Positions 1 through 12,200 of a stretch of DNA of 64,000 bases are shown piece by piece (the stretch's first letter is position 1; every line of letters starts with the position of its first letter). The stretch spans positions 119,090-183,089 of the forward strand of contig QLIY01000078.1 of assembly GCA_003260075.1 (NCBI GenBank), written 5' to 3'. The position numbers and the translations under genes are program-made. The notes below the pieces were generated by a model, which saw nothing but the letters and a program-made list of their open reading frames with translations, was not told where the DNA came from and ran no database searches. This DNA is from Phallusia mammillata (taxonomy: Eukaryota; Chordata; Ascidiacea; Phlebobranchia; Ascidiidae).

Positions 1-12
1 ATCGAAAATAAT

Positions 13-605
13 TTGAACTTTTCGCAAGCCGTGGTAATAGCTAACACTTTGGAAAAGGCCGATGCTGATACAAAAATTATGAGAAATAATGACATGGCCG
101 TTAACAAGTTTAGTAGGAATGAGAATCCAAGAGGACGAAGAGCGTGTGGTCGATGTGGTCGCTTGGGTCATGAAGAATTCAATTGCTTTTTCAAAAGTGC
201 TACGTGTTACAAGTGTGGCAGAATAGGTCACATTGCATCAACTTGCAGAAACCGAAGCAAGAAGAATTTTAACTTCATTACTTCCGAAGATCAACAGGTG
301 CCTGTAAAATGTTGTTTAAATTCCATTGGTGTAACAGAAAATGACAATATAGTGGTTCGACCCTTAATTAACGGTAAACCCGTCGTAATGGAGTTAGACA
401 CTGGTTCTGCACTGTCTATAAAGTCCGAGACTGATTACAAAAATTTGTTTAAAGGCTCTACACTTGAACCAACAAGCATTGTTTTGAAAACTTATTCAAA
501 TGAGAGAATCATTCCACTGGGGTTTCTGCCAGTTACAGTGGAATACCGATCTACTCGTTTACACTTGAAACTTTATGTTGTGGGAATAAATGGTCCGACG
601 TTGTT
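13..605 (+). mobile_element. Ty3/gypsy-like retroelement fragment, gag zinc knuckles plus protease
   Basis: Open frame running in from the left edge. Two CCHC zinc knuckles are visible (CGRCGRLGHEEFNC and CYKCGRIGHIASTC), the nucleocapsid signature that binds element RNA. About 50 residues later comes a retropepsin-type aspartic protease start with the DTGS catalytic motif (MELDTGSALSI). In the family, the protease is followed by reverse transcriptase, RNase H and integrase. Here the frame breaks at about position 600 and the next coding segment is an integrase on the opposite strand. This is therefore a rearranged, non-functional remnant. The gag-protease order and knuckle spacing fit Metaviridae-type elements, but the clade is not resolved. 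Confidence 0.8.
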
Positions 606-1097
606 TGTTCGTGGTGGCTGCCCGTGGTGCTTGTCGATGTGATTTTCTATACACTTCTCAACCCTTTCCTCTCCCGCGGGTTGAACCAGATCTAGCCGTG
701 TTCTCAAATTGCGTTTGAGGAACAGCTTGGCGGGGGACTCCCCTAACAATGCATGGGGAGCATTGCGATAGGACAACAAAAATCTTGAAAGTTTGCTTTT
801 TAGGTTCCCAGGATCGTTTGCCATAGATTGTAAACCTCTCTTCACAGTTTGTACAAATCTCTCCGCTTGGCCGTTGGTGGCTGGAGAATAAGGTGCAGTC
901 TTCGAATGACGGATACCGTTCATCTTCATGAACGTCTCGAACTCCTGTGAAATAAATTGAGGACCGTTGTCTGAAACTATTTTTTCAGGAATACCGTTCC
1001 TTGAGAAAACGTTGCGAAGTTCGTCTATGGTTGCAGCCGCCGTGGTGGAACGCATCGGGATTACTTCTGGCCACTTAGAATAGGCATCCACGATCAC
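600..1097 (-). mobile_element. Ty3/gypsy-like integrase core fragment, inverted
   Basis: The minus-strand frame encodes an integrase catalytic core. The first catalytic Asp is in VDAYSKWPEV, the second in SDNGPQF and the Glu in NGQAERFVQTVK, so all three DDE residues are present. These motifs are typical of gypsy-group integrases, which insert element cDNA. Upstream reverse transcriptase and RNase H are absent. The fragment abuts the plus-strand protease head to head, so its last roughly ten codons read antisense protease sequence. An inversion or independent insertion of a second copy explains the arrangement. Confidence 0.8.
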
Positions 1098-2883
1098 TGT
1101 TACAATACCAAAATGAGTTTTGTCAATTTATGTTCAAGAGACTGGCTAATGGTGCTGCGTCCGATCCTGCTTTGTTTGAAAGCGCAAACAATTTCACATA
1201 ATTCATGTTGCAAAATAAATACTACGGACGCTTTATTTGGCAGCCAGTATCAACAAAATAGTGTTGTTATACACATGTGCATTTCCCCACCAACTAGACC
1301 GAAAACATGTGACAGTAGTAGCACCATTTTACTTATTTTTACTTTTTTGGTTACACACTTGAAAAATGTTGGTGATACACTTGAAGAACAAAAACGACAA
1401 AATAGTATGCCCGGCTAATTGGTTGGATGAAAACTGCTACATTACACTAACAACGGTTGCTTTTCACAAAACTTACTTTACGTTACGAAATTTTTTTTTT
1501 ATTATTGCCAGTAAGAGAAATTGTATACACAAAGGAAGGAAAATCGCTACGTCTGTATTATTGTACCAGTAAATAGCGCACATTTTCTTTGCTGTTAATG
1601 GCTACCAGTGGATTCCAGCATTTATACTACAATTTTCTTAGTATGTAACAGGATGCTGCGTGTTCATCGAAAGTGCGGAACGGAAAACTGCTAAACGAAT
1701 TTAATGATATCGTGGAAGTGGTGCTATAGGCATCAGAAAAGCATCGATTGCTTGCAGTGTAATACGACACTTTAAGCAGAAACAGTGAGCAAATAACAAT
1801 TAATATACAAAGTTATGCTTAGAAACCAATTAGGATGTACATGAATTAACTAGAAGGACAGTTTTTATGCAAACAGTTTTTCAGCATAAATTATGTCGTA
1901 ATTTTCTCATATGTTGTCCTCAAATATTAGATTTTAAACTTCAATTAGTGGCTGTATTCTACTATTAAACATGATAAACGGGTACTGTTGTTATGAACAT
2001 CATTTGACACCAAAAAAACTTATTCGAGTCACTAAAGTTGCAGACCACTTAGAATGCAGATAAAACCACAAAAACGGTGACACTAGAGCACAAACGAAAA
2101 AGGTAAAATAGATGTCTTATCGTCGTTTGGACGTTCAGAGCAGCGCCCGCCAGGTCCAGGAAGTTGTTACTTCTACAAATTTGCAATTCATTTGATGTAG
2201 CATTGCGGAGTATCTAAGATCGCGTACCAGTTGACTTGTCATGTCAAATTAGTAGCTTAGCGTGCAAACAAGATGGTGTGTAACAGTGGTTTGGGACAGA
2301 TGATTTGAAAAGTGCTTAGAAAGCAGATATATTTGTGTACACAATGTACGGTTTCAAATATCCAGGGCAAAAATAGTAAAGCCATTATTTGCGTGTAAAA
2401 CACAACAACGTTTCGGCAGTTTCTTTTTCATGGTCAGGTGAAATAAAACCAACAGAAGGGCTGTAACTTGGTGCCGCAAAACAGTGAAAAAGGGCGCCGC
2501 GAAGTTCAGATAAAAGCAATTAGGCGCTGATAAAAATTAGGCGCCGCAAGCTGATTGGTTACAAACGGGTATACCCGAGGCATTGGAACGACCGTTAAAA
2601 TAGAGTGGTATTGATACTTGATCTTTATTTAGTTCTGGGTTGCATTAAGTTCTATCCTCTGTTGGTTTTGTTTTATTTAACCTAGCAAGGACGAAAGGAA
2701 TGGCTGACCGAAAGGAATTGTGATGTTTCATGTGCAAATAATGGCTTCGGGCTTTTTGCTCAGATGTATTTGTATTTCTAGTCTGTGTTTTGGGTACCAC
2801 AAACCGAAAACAAGCGATGAAAAAGTTGGCGAGCCATGCGGCGGCACCTTTCTGGTGCGTAGTTTTATTGGTTTAGCGTGATA

Positions 2884-2937
<54 letters not shown>

Positions 2938-3289
2938 CAAGTTTTAGAGTTTAAATAATCAACGGCTGCGAAAAAAACCATTTTATTGCCTTGCATATCG
3001 TTTACCACCAAGTATGCGCGAGACAGTGCAATACCCTACTTGTTGTAGATGAAAAGTCCTTTGTTTTGGTTATAAATCATGGAGTCATTGGGAAGTCCAT
3101 TTGTTTCCGATTAACGTGGCAACCCCAATAGAGATATATACCGTGAAGATAGTGTCGTTTTTCAGTGATGATTCGTTAGTATACAATTTGTCAGCATCAG
3201 TATATTAGTGAAGTGCAAAATACACCCTTTTTTGTTGCGCTTTGTCCCGAGGCACATGGTGTTGCATGGTTTTATCCCGTTGGTTATGT
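1098..3289. other. intergenic stretch without recognisable genes
   Basis: No frame here has splice-site support or familiar domain motifs. Short open frames lack homology signals. The only marked structure is a 50-nt G run at 2887-2936. Confidence 0.5.
2887..2936 (+). repeat. G homopolymer run (50 nt)
   Basis: Uninterrupted G on the plus strand. It belongs to a set of eleven such runs in the window, none of which is C on this strand; several others are flanked by duplicated sequence. Read as a probable assembly or base-calling artefact, although a real low-complexity tract cannot be excluded. Confidence 0.9.
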
Positions 3290-3297
3290 ATCAGAAT

Positions 3298-3579
3298 CAG
3301 TGGCGGCTCGTGCATAAAATTTGTGGGGGTGCTGCCCCCACAAATTTTAGCCTTTACTGAACATATATAAGTTGGCAATATATTGAAAAGCTACATTTCT
3401 AGTTTTCTGGCCATTTGTTTAGTGTATAAAAACAAGTAATACAAATCTTAATTAGCAACTCCATTGTGACGTAATTTTTGTTACGCAATAATGTACACGA
3501 GTGTAAACAGCAGACGGCATCATTTGTGTATTTNTGGGGGTGCTGCAGCTCCGCAGCCCCCTCGCACGAGCCGCCCCTG
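3298..3579. mobile_element. hAT-type MITE with 8-bp target duplication
   Basis: A 282-bp non-coding element with 16-bp terminal inverted repeats, CAGTGGCGGCTCGTGC against the complement of GCACGAGCCGCCCCTG (15 of 16 match). It is flanked by the perfect 8-bp duplication ATCAGAAT at 3290-3297 and 3580-3587. Eight-base duplications and CAG...CTG ends are hallmarks of hAT transposition. A short hairpin follows the left end. A single N sits at 3534. Confidence 0.9.
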
Positions 3580-3639
3580 ATCAGAATATTATAGTATGTT
3601 TATTCTAACGCATTTATTTTGTACAAATACACACACCAG

Positions 3640-3956
3640 CAATAAATTAACAGTTATATTGTTGTACTTACTGCATTCATTAGGTAATGACCCTGGATCG
3701 TCGCAGTCTCTTGTTAATTTCAAAAAGTTATTGCCAAAAGTTTAGTTTCCCTGTTCATTGTATAAAACAAAGTTTAGAAAGTAGCCCCGGTCAAGTAAAT
3801 ATCGCTAAGGGACAAAAGCTGGCGTTTGGAAGATATGAAAAGCGACTTTGTTTGTTGTTGTTTCTCAGTGCTGTTTTACACTCTTTCATTGGACTTGAGT
3901 TTCTTGTCGCGTACTACACCTGGTCATCTCGCTGTGCATTTACAACTTGCACAAAT
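3640..3956 (+). pseudogene. orphan SLC22 first exon and upstream region
   Basis: About 170 bp of upstream sequence and a 150-bp exon-like segment (3807-3956) match the promoter and exon 1 of the two SLC22 genes downstream. The shared FGRYEKRLCLLL segment and first transmembrane helix are present, and a consensus donor (GTAAGTG) follows at 3957. The position equivalent to the start ATG reads AAG, and the segment is 9 bp shorter than the functional exon. No SLC22 exons 2-10 were found between here and 6240. It may be a remnant of a third gene copy or an unused alternative first exon. Confidence 0.65.
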
Positions 3957-6060
3957 GTAAGTGTTACAAGGATTGTCAGAATTAGCAACTAGTGATTGTT
4001 CTTTAGTAACTACGCGCTAGTCATGGTTATTCCGTTGTCATGTTTGTCATTAGATGGTTGGCACAACAATTTATAGGAAACGCTGTTGCAATATATTTTG
4101 ATTTACTCTAAACTAGTGTTTTTCAACAACTCTGGTTTGTCACACTATTTCGTTTTTGTAGATTGTGTAGCGGTCACGTGCTTTAACACTATTATTTTGG
4201 CACTTTGGTAACCAAAGTTTGGTTTGGCTAAGAATTAAGTAGTGGAAAATTTTAACTGTGCAAGCATGACTTTTCGTTCCGATGGGATTTATATGTTGCT
4301 TTTGCGACATGGTATTGAGTGGTGTAACTTTACTTTTACATGTGTTATCATGAAGCAGTAACTATTGGAAGTCAATGCGGTTTTCACATTCAATGTCGTT
4401 TATTGGGAGTACACATTCAATGTCGTTTTTCCCACACTGTTACATGTTCCTGGTTTCCTGTTATGTTCCAACAAGTGGTTGGAAATAGTTGTGCAATCCA
4501 TTGCAGAGCTGCATATCTTCGCAAGTTTTTAACTTAAAACAAAATAATAACTGATGTGAGTAAAAGAAACTTTGGATTTGCATTTTGATTTTTTTTCAGA
4601 CAAAATGTGCAAAGAACAAGCAAGTAGTTTTTTTAGCTCTCAGATATTTAAATAGTTGAGAAAAGTTGTTCTAAACCACTAAAACGAGGTTAAGTTTTGT
4701 GTTATTTCGCACAAAACAATAAAAGTTCTATGGTTAAATTCGTGCATGGATACGCGACACTTGTTTGGCCACATTTTGTAAACACAGTTGCGTAAATTGA
4801 TAACAGACGTGTTACTGTATAAAATGTAAAACACCTTAAACTAAGGAACGCTGATAATGTTGGAATTGAATGTAGATAATTTGGCACACTTCTAATCTAA
4901 AGCATTGGTAAATGTTTCCAGCCCATAATTGCTTTGCTTCATTCTAACGACGGATTTGGGCTTGTATTGCAATAATTAGTGTTGCATTGAATCGACGCAA
5001 TTTGCTCCGAACCAAAGCCGAACAGAAATTCGTCTGAATCAACCAAAACATTTATCACGTCATGCGAAGTCGTACGCTATATATGCCTTTGAAAAAAATA
5101 ATATTAGTTTTTCTACTAGGACAACAGTGGTGTTACTAGATCAGAGTAGTTTGTGTTAATTATATTTTAGTTCTTTGGGTGTTAAGGTTACCTCGGCCAT
5201 GGTTGCCAGCCAATAATAAGTTGCTGACTTTTTGTCTAGAATGGGCAATACGATAATGTTTTGAAAATCGTAACAGTTGACGCGATGGAGTAGTTTGAAA
5301 GATTGTGTTTTCTTTATAAAACAGGAAAGACAGTCGATTTAAGCTTAAAATTAGTGCTTTAATTGAAATTAGTCTAGTAGTGTTGTACAAAATTTTCGGT
5401 TTTTATTTTGCTTAACCGGCCATTTTTTTTTACAAAGATTCGGTTTCGGTCAAATAATTTGTTGCGAATCGAATATTCTGTGAATCACTATTGTATGCCC
5501 CTGCGGATCAGAATAATAATTAACAAAGTCTTTAATTACAAGCATTTCCTTTGCTGTTTAGTTACCAGCGAATTGTAATATTTACGAAAACGTGCATAGG
5601 AAGTATCACGATGCATGGAAATTAATAATGTGCCAAATTTGAAAATTAATAATGTAGAAAGGGTAATTAATAATGTTGCAAGAAAAATTTTGAAATTAAG
5701 AATGTAGAAATGGAAATACTAATGTTGCAAGAACTATGGGGAAATTGATCATGTTGCAAGGGAAATGTTCAGTAATTAAAATTTATTGCAACTCGTAGTA
5801 ATTAAAATTTATTACAGCATTTGGACTTGACAACACGATAGGCATGTTTTTTAAGAACACTTCATTGCCCTACCGTTCTGGTGGGCAAATCGTCAGCAAA
5901 ATTGCAAGTTCTTGACCAAACATCTAGTATTTTGTTTAGCATCACACCGGTCGAACGTTAAATTTTGTTAAATATGCAACCTGGTGGACGAAACGCTTGT
6001 TCAGTAATTTTAGCGCTTATCACAGCGAACCTAGTTCGTTTTACAGTACATACAGGGACA
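3957..6060. other. intergenic stretch without recognisable genes
   Basis: No coding segment with acceptor/donor support was seen. Around 5620-5830 there are loosely repeated AT-rich phrases (attaataatgt and relatives), suggestive of simple-repeat decay. Confidence 0.45.
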
Positions 6061-6110
6061 GACTGAGGGTTATATTGTAGTATTTTCTGCATTTAATAAT
6101 ATCTGACATT

Positions 6111-6123
6111 GAATCATCGCAGT
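6111..6123 (+). promoter_or_regulatory. recurrent GAATCRTCGCAGT motif upstream of SLC22 gene A
   Basis: GAATCATCGCAGT lies 117-129 bp before the start codon. Near-identical motifs occur at the same relative place upstream of SLC22 gene B (AATCGTCGCAGT, 15156-15167) and the orphan exon (GATCGTCGCAGT, 3696-3707). Another lies inside intron 4 of gene A (9379-9390). Conservation across copies could reflect duplication alone or a regulatory site; no TATA box was recognised. Confidence 0.35.
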
Positions 6124-6239
6124 CTTTTCCTTATTTAGAAATCAGGGCTTATTATTAAAACAGCATTTCTCATTTCATGGTTTCTTTCTCCAGTGTTTGA
6201 AACAAAGTGTAAAAAACTAGCTTCGGTCAAATATTAGTA

Positions 6240-9200
6240 ATGGACAATGATGGCGAAAAAAGACTGTTTGGAAGATACGAGAAGCGACTATGTCTATTGT
6301 TGTTGCTTAGTGCTGTTCCGAACGCTTTCAGTGGGCTTCAGTTTCTGGTCACCCACTACACCCCGCCGTTTCACTGTGCAACTACAACTTCCACAAATGT
6401 AAGTACTACCAGGAATCCCTATGTACAAAAAGTCTTGTGTGCTCACACGCGGCTGCAATTGAATTAGGTGTAATTGCTGAAACGTCCTCATAATATATCA
6501 GAGTTGTAAGAGGCCCCAAAATTGGAGCCCGAAGCCGGATCGAGCCCGAAAGTACAAGCCCGATGCCTGACGCGAACCCAAATCGTTTTTGAGTAGTTCG
6601 TTTAAGCCTGAAAGTTTGATGAACAGCCCTTTATATAAAAGCCTACAAAACGTACTACTACAGACTATAACTAAACGCGCAGTTTTATAGCACTGATGGA
6701 TATTAGCTGAAGTCCAGCAACTAGATACTTAGTATGGTAATGTTATGTAAAAAAGGGACACAGAATTTAAAGCCGAATGAAATCAAGCCTGTTTAACAAA
6801 TTACAACGTGTGCGCCATAATTAACATTATAAATGGATTTGCTATAGTTCTAATAGATTAACCTTACTTTTTCAGATTTCAAGAGAAGGTTTATTGCAAC
6901 GAAACGTTTCGATTCCGTCAAATAAATCGTTGGCAACTTGTTGGATTCATAATAATGTTACAGCAACCAAAGGTAACATATAAGAGGGAAAATTATTTTT
7001 TGTGACATATGCATTTAGAGCAGTGGTTCTTAACCGGTGGGAAATTTCCCACTAGTGGGAAATTCAATGTTTTTGGAGGGAAATTATGTGAGTCAGAAGG
7101 CACCAAACTCGGGCCCGTGGGTTGAAATTAACCGTTGAAAATTAATTCAATACAATATTTTCCGCAACAACATGTAAGATTAAGATCACCTAGTTTTACA
7201 GGGCGCATAAAAATTCAAAAATCGTTTGTTACGTCACAGAAATTACTAAAAGTATCAATAACTTTGTTATTGTTCGCGAATAAATGCATTTGATCTGTTG
7301 ATTGTGATGCAATAAATGACTAACGCAAGCATATGAGATGTTTCAAAATTCCACACGATTTTACTTTCTCATGAAATAACTATTCAAACTCAATAAGATT
7401 GCAGTATACCTTTACCAAATCGCTTCGCTACAATTATTTCGATTAAAGAATATTTGTTTTCTTAATGTTGGGCACAAAACATCATTATAAAAATAACAGA
7501 GGGGGAAATTTGAACTTGGTGATTTACTTTAGTGGGAAACCACACCAAAAAGGTTAAGAACCACTGATTTAGAGTGTGGCATTTCACGTTTTTTATCGTG
7601 TACAAACGTTTGACTTCGATGGAAGTTTTAGTGCAGGATATTTGTGTAAAAAGTTTGGATATTTTATCTAAGCCACTATTATTATTCAATTAAAATAATG
7701 AATGTATTATATTGATTTTTTTCTGCTACTCGAATATGTATTATCAATTTTGATTGGAAGATACTATTTTTTTTTTGACGAAACTATTTGACAGATAAAA
7801 ATGAAACCAGCTCGAAGCAACCTTGTACATCATTCGATTTTGAGGAAAATGTTGAAACTGCCGCTACACAGGTACCACACTTCATCTTTGAAACAGCAAA
7901 CGATAAAATCCTTAAACAAAATTAGTCAGTTCATATAAACAACCCATATTTCGACTATAAGGCATCATCAGTTTCTGGAAATCGATATAAACATGCTAAT
8001 ACAAAAGTAGGACAGGCACGCGCAGGGAGATACCAACAGCGGGGTGTGCCGAAGGAAGTTGTTAACGCACTCACGGCAATGCCATTCCTTGAATGTTTAC
8101 AGGCAAATAGTGATCGTCAGTTTAAGCCATGCTGTTCACGGTTTTGATCCATCACTAAAATTGCCGTTTTGTTCGCTTTACCTTTGTTAACGTGGAAGGC
8201 CGATTTCACCATAAAAAATTTAATTATGAAACGCGCTAGTTGACTGTCAAGGTACAAAACAACTGTGTATAAGTGACGTTGCTGAAGTATGTGGGTGTAA
8301 AGATGCTCACCTGGTCTTTAACGTACTTGCGTGTATGTTCAGAATGAAACAGAGTTTTAACGCGCCACAAACGAGATATTTTAGGAGTTTTTCTTGGTTA
8401 AACATCAGCTATGCTGGGTAAAAGTTGGTACGCTACCTGGTTCGTCTTTTCAAACGGCAACACAACAATAGATGGACGGTATGCGACCTGTCTTTCCATT
8501 ATTTGTCAATAGCATATCCAGTTTCTGTCCAGTATCGTACGTGGGAAGTCAGAGGCTATTTAAAACTCTTTCAGTCTGCTATAAAGCAATCTACAAGCGT
8601 TTTCGGGGGGGGGGGGGTATGGTACGTGGGAAGTCAGAGGCCATTTAAAACTCTTTCAGTCTGCTATAAAGCAATCTACAAGCGTTTTCGGAAATTGGTA
8701 AAGGAAACAATTGAAAGAAACATTTTACGATCAGATATTAAACGTAGACCCACTAAACTATTACAGCGCCGTCCGACCGTTTTTTAACCTTAACCGAAAT
8801 TCATTGTCTGTTTTACAATTAGGTATTTTGGTATTGTTAAAATTAATTGTCCTTATAGAAAGATTATAGACTTATAGAAGAACTCTTTACTGTGTTAAAC
8901 AGTTTGGGATGGTTTGTGACAAAGCTTGGTGGAAGCCGACCATAACATCAATGTACATGATTGGGAAAGTGGTTGGGTGCTTCGTTGCTGGATTTATTGC
9001 TGACAGGTGGGATGTCTGACTAAGTAACTTTTTAATTCAACAAATACATGCGGTTAGACTACTTAACACCCTATATGGGGTTTAAAACCTGGATCTGGCA
9101 TTAAAACGGTTAAGAACCACGTCCGACGATAGGCACAACCGAAAATAAACCGATTACACACGATTTGTTTCGCACTAAATTTCTTTCCAATTAAATCCTA

Positions 9201-12200
9201 AAACATTCAGTGTGAACACCATTAAATCTGTCGCTGTGTTTTATTTGTTTTTTCGAAAACAAATGCATTTCGCTTTATAAGCATCATTCGTGTCTGAAAA
9301 CAAAAACACTAATAAAACACAGCGACAGATTTGGTGGTCTTCACACTGAGTTTACTTGATCTGATTGTAATGACTCTGAATCGTCGCAGTTGCTTTACTT
9401 GAAAGGAGATTTCATCAATAAGAAAAGATTTACTACAATTAAATCCCAACAATAAAATTCACGTCTACAAGTCTACATGGTTTTAAACACTATTTCCGTG
9501 TATTGTTTATTTAATTTACGATTATAAAGATAAAGTTTTCCTTTTTTCTCTGTAGTTTAGCTCCATCCGAAAACATAAACTATTTTTAAAGATGTTTCAA
9601 TATTTTTCAGATTTGGGAGACGAATAGGATTTCTTTTGTTCTTTGTGGGGCAATTTGTTTTTTCAATCGTTATCAGTTTGACATCCAATTTCTATTTGTA
9701 TGGAATATGTGTGGGTATCTCTGGCTTATTTTCATTGCCTAATTATGAAATTGCCACTATAATAGGTGAGCAGTAACGTGTTGAGTAATGCAAGTTGCAA
9801 AATTTTGTCGTTAAATTGTTCGAATCAAAAACATAAACCAGATGTTTTCTGTTTGAAAATTACTTGTCGGTTTTCCAATGTAAAATTTACTAGTTGGTCT
9901 TAATAGCCTTGATAATGGTAAGGTACGTTATAACTTATGCTTTGTGATTTTTTTACTGGGTACGTCTAAAATGTACGGGATTGATTCGTGCTTTATCATC
10001 AACGCTTGGTGCACCTTTGTATCGCTTGGTGTATTTTCATACCGCTTGGTGCTCACCTGTTGCATCTTTATATCACTTGATAAAGTTGCACCAAGCGATA
10101 AAAAGATGTTCTAAGTGATGTTAGAGTGCCCCAAGCGACGTTAAGGGGCACCAAACTCACCCAAAATAGCAATATAAATGTGTACCAGACCATATACGGG
10201 TGCACTAAGCGACATAAGGGTGCACCTAGCGATATAAGGATGCACCTAGCGACATACGGATGCACCTAGCGATATAAGGATGCACCTAGTAGTGACAAAA
10301 ATGTGTACAATCGATATAAACATTCATCAAGCGTTATTAAAGTGCACCAGGCAATATAAATATGAACTGAACGATATATATATATGCACTAACCGATATA
10401 AAGATGCATCAAGCAAAATTAAAGTGCACCAGGCGATATAAAAGTGCATCAAGCGATATAAATATGCAACAAGTGATATGAAGGTGCAGTAAGCGATATC
10501 AAAGTGCACCGAGCCATATAGAAGTGTACCAAACAATATTTAAGTTCGCTAAATGGCGCTATTGTGCACCAAGCGATCCCGTATATTATTGACACGCCGC
10601 TTGTGCAACGCGTTTTCATCTATAAAATCATGCAAAGTTTCACCTTAATTGTTGCAGGCATGGAGACTGTCAGCATCGAAAAACGCGGTCTTGTATACTT
10701 TTTCGCCGCGCTGGGATTTGGTTTGGGCTACGTACTCTTTGCTTTGTGTTCATTTCTATTTACAAGCTGGAGGTGGTTTCTGGTATTCGGAGGGCTTATG
10801 GGTATTCCTTATATCCCGTATTTTTGGTATGCGGATTTTTTTTTTATGATCTTAAAAAAATGTCAAACCTCTGAACTTTTAAACTGGACAGAGCAAATGT
10901 TACTCATCAGTTTTTTGCATGGTTTTAACAACGTAACTCTTGCTTAGGAAACAACTGCCAACGAAAAGGTTTCTACATTTAGTCTGAAATGTCTTTGCAC
11001 TAAATGGAGTCAAAAATTAGCAGTTTTATTTTTTCATTTATATGTAGGAAAAAATATTCCTTTTCTCTGATTCAATAATAAGCACATTTTTGTGGGGTTG
11101 TGGCTTTGCATTGAACACTAGTCAAGACTATTCGTTCCGTAGGCTTATAGATGAAACGCCTACGTGGCTTATGGCAAAAGGACGAACCGAGAAAGCAAAA
11201 CAAATTCTAAGGAAGATTGCAAAATACAACGGCTTTGAGGAAATCAATCTCTCTCTTGTTAAACCAATTGACTCTCAAACCTCTCACGCTTCGTATTTGA
11301 CAACATGCAAACAACTTGTTCAAGAAAAACGTTTGCTTGGAAGGCTGGTCATGGTAGCGTTGTCATGGTAACTTTAATTACATTCGTTTAGGTTTACAAA
11401 AAGGCTTTAAATTCTACATGTGTTCAATTGGATGTATTTAGGTAACAATTTAAACATGCCATGTAAAACTTGTATTTTTTAGGTTTATTGCGTCAATGAC
11501 ATATTACGTCACCGCACTAAACAACAATTCACTGAGTGGAAATCGGCACCTCAACATCTTCTACGGTTCCATTGCTGAGATTTTATCTTCGCTAGTTTAT
11601 TACTTTGGGAACTCTTATTTTGGAAGAAGAAAAAGTTTCATGAGTTGTATGTTCATGACCAGCATATCGCTGTGTGCAGCCCCATTTTTAGCAAAATGTG
11701 AGTGTTGCATTTCATGTGATTAAGAGAAATGATGTACAATGTTGTCCACGGAAAAACTCAACGCGAATTGTTCATTGAGATTATAACAGTTTTGACTCGC
11801 CTGTTACAGAAAAAACATTTTGAACACACTATATAAATAAGAGCATTCTACAAAAAGATCCATCATAACGTTTTCACGCAATTTTTAAAACCTTTAATGC
11901 AGGGAATGGAACGGCTTCAATGGTTGCAAACTTGTTCGCCAAATTCACAGTTGGCGTAGCTTTCAATATTTTGTATCCGTACAACGGTGAACTCTTTCCC
12001 ACAACCATCAGGTCTTCAGTTCTTGGACTATGCAATGCCTCGGCTAGAATGGGAAGCATCATAGCACCATTCGTCGTATACGTTGGTTTGTTCTTGTTCG
12101 TATTTAACAATTTAAGCCTATAGGTCAGTGCTCTTCAACCCTTTGTGGTCTGGTGAACCCTTAGAGTTGTTGTGACGAACTCATGCACCCTGTTTACTTA

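Noticed and set aside
8425-8787. 120-codon open frame, plus strand
   Set aside because: Spans the G run and its duplicated flanks inside intron 3 of SLC22 gene A; artefact of the duplication.
10068-10536. Hydrophobic repeat protein on the minus strand
   Set aside because: Generated by the 21-bp minisatellite, whose unit length preserves frame.
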